25,435 nt of DNA from Betaproteobacteria bacterium (GTDB taxonomy: Bacteria > Pseudomonadota > Gammaproteobacteria > Burkholderiales > SG8-39), in assembly GCA_007280315.1 (NCBI GenBank), contig QYQC01000110.1:1-25435 (forward strand). The letters run 5' to 3'. Below the pieces are notes generated by a model. It was not told the DNA's origin. It did not search any database and worked only from the letters and a program-made list of their open reading frames with translations. Both the position numbers and the translations under genes were made by a program. Below, piece by piece: positions 22,202-25,435 of the stretch; position 1 is the first letter of the stretch; each line of letters starts with the position of its first letter.

Positions 22202-22218
22202 TGCACTAATTGAAAGCA
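22202..22218. promoter_or_regulatory. NtrC-like dyad 2 upstream of glnA (weaker)
   Basis: TGCACTAATTGAAAGCA has a full left half-site (TGCAC) and a degenerate right half (AAGCA), matching 11 of 17 consensus positions. Paired with the stronger site 30 bp upstream, it mirrors the two spaced enhancer sites known at enteric glnA. Confidence 0.4.
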
Positions 22219-22230
22219 TTCCTTTGCTTG

Positions 22231-22260
22231 TTCACAAGCCGACTTTCCTTATGGCACAAT
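22231..22260 (+). promoter_or_regulatory. Candidate sigma70 promoter of glnA
   Basis: TTCACA (22231-22236, five of six consensus), an 18-bp spacer and CACAAT (22255-22260, four of six) would start transcription near 22267. It overlaps the candidate sigma54 element, so the two would compete or be used under different nitrogen conditions. Confidence 0.4.
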
Positions 22261-22268
22261 GCTGTGCT
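22252..22268 (+). promoter_or_regulatory. Imperfect sigma54-type element of glnA
   Basis: TGGCAC (22252-22257) is a perfect -24 element. The -12 GC expected 10 bases after the GG is displaced by one (GC at 22266-22267, in TGTGCT), so spacing is off by one base from the consensus. Upstream NtrC-like dyads support the idea; the spacing argues against full activity. Confidence 0.35.
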
Positions 22269-22344
22269 CGCATTTCGTCGGATGGCATGTTTTCTGCTCT
22301 GTTTTTATCCGATTCCCGCAAACCATTGTCATTAACCGCTTCTT

Positions 22345-22351
22345 GAGGAGA
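22345..22351 (+). promoter_or_regulatory. Ribosome binding site of glnA
   Basis: GAGGAGA lies 5 bases upstream of the glnA ATG, among the strongest Shine-Dalgarno sequences in the window, in keeping with a highly expressed enzyme. It confirms the start at 22357. Confidence 0.75.
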
Positions 22352-22356
22352 AATAA

Positions 22357-23772
22357 ATGGCTATTTCCCAAGCCGACGTGCTTAAACAGATCAAGGAAAA
22401 GGAGGTGAAGTTTGTCGATTTGCGCTTCACCGACACCCGCGGCAAGGAACAGCACGTCTCGGTTCCCGCCAGGCAGTTCAATATGGAAAAATTCGAGGAC
22501 GGTCATGCCTTCGACGGTTCGTCGATCGCCGGCTGGAAGGGCATCGAAGCCTCTGACATGTTGCTCATGCCGGACGCCGATACCGCGCGCCTGGATCCTT
22601 TTACCGATGAAACCGTGCTCAATATTACCTGCGACGTGATCGAACCGTCTGACGGCAAGGGCTATGACCGCGACCCGCGTTCGCTTGCCAAGCGTGCGGA
22701 GGCCTACCTCAAATCCACCGGCCTGGGCGATACCGCCTACTTCGGTCCGGAACCCGAGTTTTTTGTGTTCGATTCCGTGACCTGGAATGTGGACATGTCC
22801 GGTTGTTCGGTAAAGATCGATTCGGAGGAGGCGCCCTGGTCGACGGGCAAGGAGTACGAAGGCGGCAATATGGCGCACCGCGCGCCGGTCAAAGGCGGCT
22901 ACTTTCCGGTGCCGCCGGTGGATACTCTGCAGGACATGCGCAATGCCATGTGCCTGGCGATGGAGGCGCAGGGCGTGGAAGTCGAGGTGCATCACCATGA
23001 AGTGGCCGCCCCCGGGCAATGCGAAATCGGCACCAAGTTCGAAAAGCTGGTGAAGCGCGCCGACTGGCTGCAGATACTCAAATACACGGTGTGGAACGTG
23101 GCTCACTCGTATGGAAAAACAGCCACCTTCATGCCTAAACCTGTGGTCGGCGACAACGGCTCAGGCATGCACGTGCACCAGTCGGTGTGGAAGGGCGGCG
23201 AGAACATGTTTGCCGGCAACAAATACGCGGGGCTATCGGATTTTGCCCTGTACTATATCGGCGGCATCATCAAGCACGCCAAGGCCTTGAACGCCATCAC
23301 CAATCCAGGCACCAACTCGTACAAGCGACTGGTCCCCGGTTTCGAGGCGCCAATCAACCTTGCCTATTCCTCGCGCAACCGTTCGGCGGCCTGCCGCATT
23401 CCTTACGCCACCAACCCCAAGGGACGCCGGGTCGAAGTGCGCTTCCCCGATCCGACGGCCAACCCCTATCTCGCCTTCGCGGCGATGTTGATGGCCGGCC
23501 TGGACGGTGTGCAGAACAAGATCCATCCCGGCGATCCGATCGACAAGAACCTGTACGATCTGCCGGCCTCGCAGGCGAAGAAAGTACCGAATGTCTGTTC
23601 TTCACTGGAAATGGCGCTGGATCATCTGGCCAAGGACCACGAGTTTCTGACGCGCGGCGGCGTGTTCTCCGAAAGCCTGATCGATGCCTACATCGGGCTG
23701 AAGATGGACGAAGTCACACGGTTCCGCATGACCACCCATCCGCTCGAGTTCGACATGTATTACAGCAGCTGA
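22357..23772 (+). CDS. glnA: Type I glutamine synthetase
   Basis: A 471-residue GSI that makes glutamine from glutamate, ammonium and ATP, the main ammonium-assimilation step; it works as a cytoplasmic dodecamer. Family signatures are FDGSSIAGWKGIEASDM near the N-terminus, the PEPEFFVFD stretch with a metal ligand, KPVVGDNGSGMHVHQS (NGSGMH at 267-272) and NRSAACRIPYA. Tyr400 in NLYDLP is the likely adenylylation site, as in GSI-beta enzymes controlled by GlnE. Length is typical. It has a long leader with NtrC-like dyads, a strong ribosome binding site and a strong intrinsic terminator, and is followed by a DUF4124 gene and ntrB. Confidence 0.98.
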   Translation: MAISQADVLKQIKEKEVKFVDLRFTDTRGKEQHVSVPARQFNMEKFEDGHAFDGSSIAGWKGIEASDMLLMPDADTARLDPFTDETVLNITCDVIEPSDGKGYDRDPRSLAKRAEAYLKSTGLGDTAYFGPEPEFFVFDSVTWNVDMSGCSVKIDSEEAPWSTGKEYEGGNMAHRAPVKGGYFPVPPVDTLQDMRNAMCLAMEAQGVEVEVHHHEVAAPGQCEIGTKFEKLVKRADWLQILKYTVWNVAHSYGKTATFMPKPVVGDNGSGMHVHQSVWKGGENMFAGNKYAGLSDFALYYIGGIIKHAKALNAITNPGTNSYKRLVPGFEAPINLAYSSRNRSAACRIPYATNPKGRRVEVRFPDPTANPYLAFAAMLMAGLDGVQNKIHPGDPIDKNLYDLPASQAKKVPNVCSSLEMALDHLAKDHEFLTRGGVFSESLIDAYIGLKMDEVTRFRMTTHPLEFDMYYSS

Positions 23773-23791
23773 TTACACGCTCGGTTGCAAC

Positions 23792-23821
23792 AAAAAGGCG
23801 GGTAGGTCCCCGCCTTTTTTT
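23792..23821 (+). terminator. Intrinsic terminator after glnA
   Basis: A stem GGCGGG (23797-23802) / CCCGCC (23809-23814) with loop TAGGTC, preceded by five A and followed by seven T. The flanking A and T can extend the stem. It lies 20 bp after the glnA stop, and separates glnA from the next gene. Confidence 0.93.
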
Positions 23822-23902
23822 ATACTGCTGCTGAACGGCGCGCGGCCGTGGCGTTGATCAAGGTGGCTTCCAGGAAGAAAGCGATTTGAAATCAGCCTGA
23901 TA

Positions 23903-23931
23903 TTGGCATAGACTTAAACTCCTGTCTTAAT
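23903..23931 (+). promoter_or_regulatory. Candidate promoter of the DUF4124 gene
   Basis: TTGGCA (23903-23908, five of six), a 17-bp spacer and CTTAAT (23926-23931, four of six) lie between the glnA terminator and the next gene. The predicted start site is about 5 bases before the ATG at 23943, and no Shine-Dalgarno is seen, so the message would be almost leaderless if this is right. Confidence 0.4.
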
Positions 23932-23942
23932 GGTATCGGCAT

Positions 23943-24434
23943 ATGTCTCATAGCGGAATCAAGTATTTAGGGTTGGCTGTCCCGCTTGCTTTTGCGCTTA
24001 CTCAGCCGGTATGGGGGGATACCTTCAAATGCGTGGATGCGAACGGACGCGCGACCTATACCAACATGAAGGAAGAAACCCAGGGCAAGAGTTGTACTGT
24101 AGTCATGCGGGAGATTTCGGTGGTTCCCGCGATTCCGGTTCCGCGCGCTGCGGCGAAGCCGGCACCCTCGCCCGCGGGTTTTCCCAAGGTCGATCCGGCC
24201 ACCCAGAAAAACCGCGACGACGGCCGGCGCAAGATTCTTGAAGATGAACTCAATGGCGAAGAGAAGGCGCTGGTCGAGGCCAAGGCAGAGCTTACACAGC
24301 AGGAATCAGTTCGAAATGGCGATGAGAGAAATTACCAGCGGGTAATCGACCGGTTGAAGAAATACAAGGATGAGGTAGAGCGTCACGAAAAAAATGTTGA
24401 AGCACTGAAGAAAGAACTAAGCAACGTCAGGTAA
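23943..24434 (+). CDS. Secreted DUF4124-domain coiled-coil protein, function unknown
   Basis: A 163-residue protein. Residues 1-25 form a signal peptide (LGLAVPLAFALTQPVWG), so the mature protein should be periplasmic. The start of the mature part, DTFKCVDANGRATYTN (26-41), is the DUF4124 motif, with Cys30 and Cys51 positioned to form a disulfide. A Pro/Ala-rich linker (about 62-85) leads to a charged, Lys/Glu-rich C-terminal half (about 85-163) that looks like a long coiled coil (LKKYKDEVERHEKNVEALKKEL). DUF4124 has no assigned biochemical role known to me. The gene lies between glnA and ntrB on the same strand; the glnA terminator and its own candidate promoter suggest separate expression, perhaps with ntrB. 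Confidence 0.85.
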   Translation: MSHSGIKYLGLAVPLAFALTQPVWGDTFKCVDANGRATYTNMKEETQGKSCTVVMREISVVPAIPVPRAAAKPAPSPAGFPKVDPATQKNRDDGRRKILEDELNGEEKALVEAKAELTQQESVRNGDERNYQRVIDRLKKYKDEVERHEKNVEALKKELSNVR

Positions 24435-24501
24435 GCAGGTTCCTGGCTGCGCCTGTGCTGCGGCGCCCGGCGTAGCATCCAAAATTCCGCATTGATCCAA
24501 A

Positions 24502-25435
24502 ATGGCTCCCAGCCTCTATTCCGGCCTCGAACTGCTTGCCACTCCGGTTATCCTGGTGGACGAAGAATTTCACCTGGTTCACGCCAATCCCGCCGCCGAA
24601 GACCTGTTCGCGTTCAGCCTGAAAAATGTGCATGGCCAGCTGCTGGCGCAACTTTTCACCGACACGGACGAACTCATTTCGAGCCTGAACGAGGTTCTGG
24701 GTCAGAACTGGAGTTACACCGGCCGCGATTTGAACCTTGCGCGCCCGGGACAGGCAAGTCTGCATCTGAATTGTCTGGTCACGCCTGTAGAGGCCGCCGG
24801 GGCGCGGTTCTTGATCGAGTTTCGGCCGATCGACCAGCAACTCAAGCTGGCGCGCGAGCAACGGCAGATCGATCAACAACAGGCAAACCGTGAACTCATT
24901 CGCAATCTTGCGCACGAAATCAGAAATCCCCTGGGGGGGCTGCGCGGCTCGGCGCAATTGCTGGAACGCGAGCTGGAACGTCAAGAATTGCGCGAATACA
25001 CCCAGGTAATCATCAAGGAGGCAGACCGATTGCAGGAACTGATGGACCGGCTGCTCACCCCGCACCGTCCGCCGCAGGTTGCGCCGCTAAATATCCACGA
25101 AGTGCTCGAAAGGGTACGCAGTCTGGTATCGGCCGAATATCCGGACGGCATTGTGATCGTGCGCGATTACGACGCCAGTCTGCCTGATCTGCATGGCGAC
25201 AAGGAGCAACTGATCCAGGCGGTACTCAACGTTGTGCGCAACGCGGCGCAGGCTCTGAACGGAACCGGGGAGATCGGTTTTCGCACGCGCGCCGCGCGTC
25301 AGGTGACGCTCGCGAGGCAGCGCTATAAGCTGGCATTGGAATTGCAAGTGCTGGATAACGGCCCGGGGATTCCGGAGGAACTGCGCGAGCGAATTTTCTA
25401 TCCGCTGGTGTCGGGTCGCGAGGGCGGAAGCGGAC
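24502..25435 (+). CDS. ntrB: Nitrogen regulation sensor histidine kinase NtrB, partial (3' end beyond window)
   Basis: The frame is open from an ATG at 24502 to the right edge, about 311 residues. Residues about 5-110 form a PAS-like sensor domain (PVILVDEEFHLVHANPAAEDLF). The dimerisation/phosphoacceptor helix NLAHEIRNPLGGLRG holds His138, the autophosphorylation site. The ATPase domain shows the N box LNVVRNAAQAL, the G1 box VLDNGPGIPEE and an F-box region IFYPLVSGREGGSG; the glycine-rich G2 end is cut off. No transmembrane segment, so it is cytoplasmic. Known NtrB, controlled by PII, phosphorylates or dephosphorylates NtrC, which drives sigma54 promoters such as glnA. ntrC is expected just beyond the edge. 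A 67-bp gap separates it from the DUF4124 gene, with only a weak hairpin at 24456-24477. Confidence 0.94.
   Translation, partial: MAPSLYSGLELLATPVILVDEEFHLVHANPAAEDLFAFSLKNVHGQLLAQLFTDTDELISSLNEVLGQNWSYTGRDLNLARPGQASLHLNCLVTPVEAAGARFLIEFRPIDQQLKLAREQRQIDQQQANRELIRNLAHEIRNPLGGLRGSAQLLERELERQELREYTQVIIKEADRLQELMDRLLTPHRPPQVAPLNIHEVLERVRSLVSAEYPDGIVIVRDYDASLPDLHGDKEQLIQAVLNVVRNAAQALNGTGEIGFRTRAARQVTLARQRYKLALELQVLDNGPGIPEELRERIFYPLVSGREGGSG

Noticed and set aside
24456..24477. Imperfect 7-bp hairpin between the DUF4124 gene and ntrB as a terminator
   Set aside because: It has a G-T pair, an 8-base loop and no following T-run, so there is little support for termination.

Overview
The window is GC-rich, tightly packed chromosomal DNA from a Gram-negative proteobacterium, most likely a betaproteobacterium. 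Support for this comes from LPS inner-core genes (waaC, waaA), an RND efflux pump with a TolC-type porin, a pcm-like/rhodanese/tolC run next to waaA, and a glnA / small DUF4124 gene / ntrB order. This placement rests on gene content and protein style, not on a marker gene. No phage, transposase, CRISPR array, tRNA or rRNA was seen.

Region 1 (1-8982, minus strand) is a surface-polysaccharide locus. In transcription order it encodes an AsnB-type amidotransferase, a WaaE/KdtX-like GT2 glycosyltransferase, a Wzx-type flippase, a DUF268 protein, an FkbM methyltransferase, a class I SAM methyltransferase, a GT11 (fucosyltransferase-like) enzyme, a second GT2 enzyme and a GT4 enzyme cut by the window edge. 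Short gaps and 4-base overlaps suggest one long operon making a lipid-linked glycan that is probably methylated and possibly amidated. No polymerase, ligase or nucleotide-sugar genes are visible, so the locus continues beyond the left edge or relies on other loci. Divergently, waaC-waaA (9128-11355) build the heptose/Kdo inner core of LPS.

Region 2 (11356-18960) starts with two tandem perfect hairpins between the convergent waaA and tolC ends. Reading leftward from 18924 are tetR, an RND adaptor, an RND permease, a pcm-like methyltransferase, a rhodanese and tolC. The tetR promoter is near consensus and carries a perfect 14-bp palindrome overlapping the predicted start site, as expected for autorepression. 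A second promoter before the pcm-like gene has an extended -10 and a CRP-type palindrome centred at -41.5, so pcm-rhodanese-tolC may be a separately activated unit.

Region 3 (18961-25435, plus strand) holds thiC behind a TPP riboswitch with a visible alternative pairing, uppP (undecaprenyl-diphosphatase, which recycles the lipid carrier used for surface glycans), glnA with two NtrC-like dyads and a strong terminator, a secreted coiled-coil DUF4124 protein, and the nitrogen sensor kinase gene ntrB, truncated by the right edge. The genes are mostly familiar families. The items most worth a second look are the regulatory layouts (CRP-like class II site, TetR operator, NtrC dyads, riboswitch switching helix, tandem hairpins) and the uncharacterised DUF268 and DUF4124 genes.
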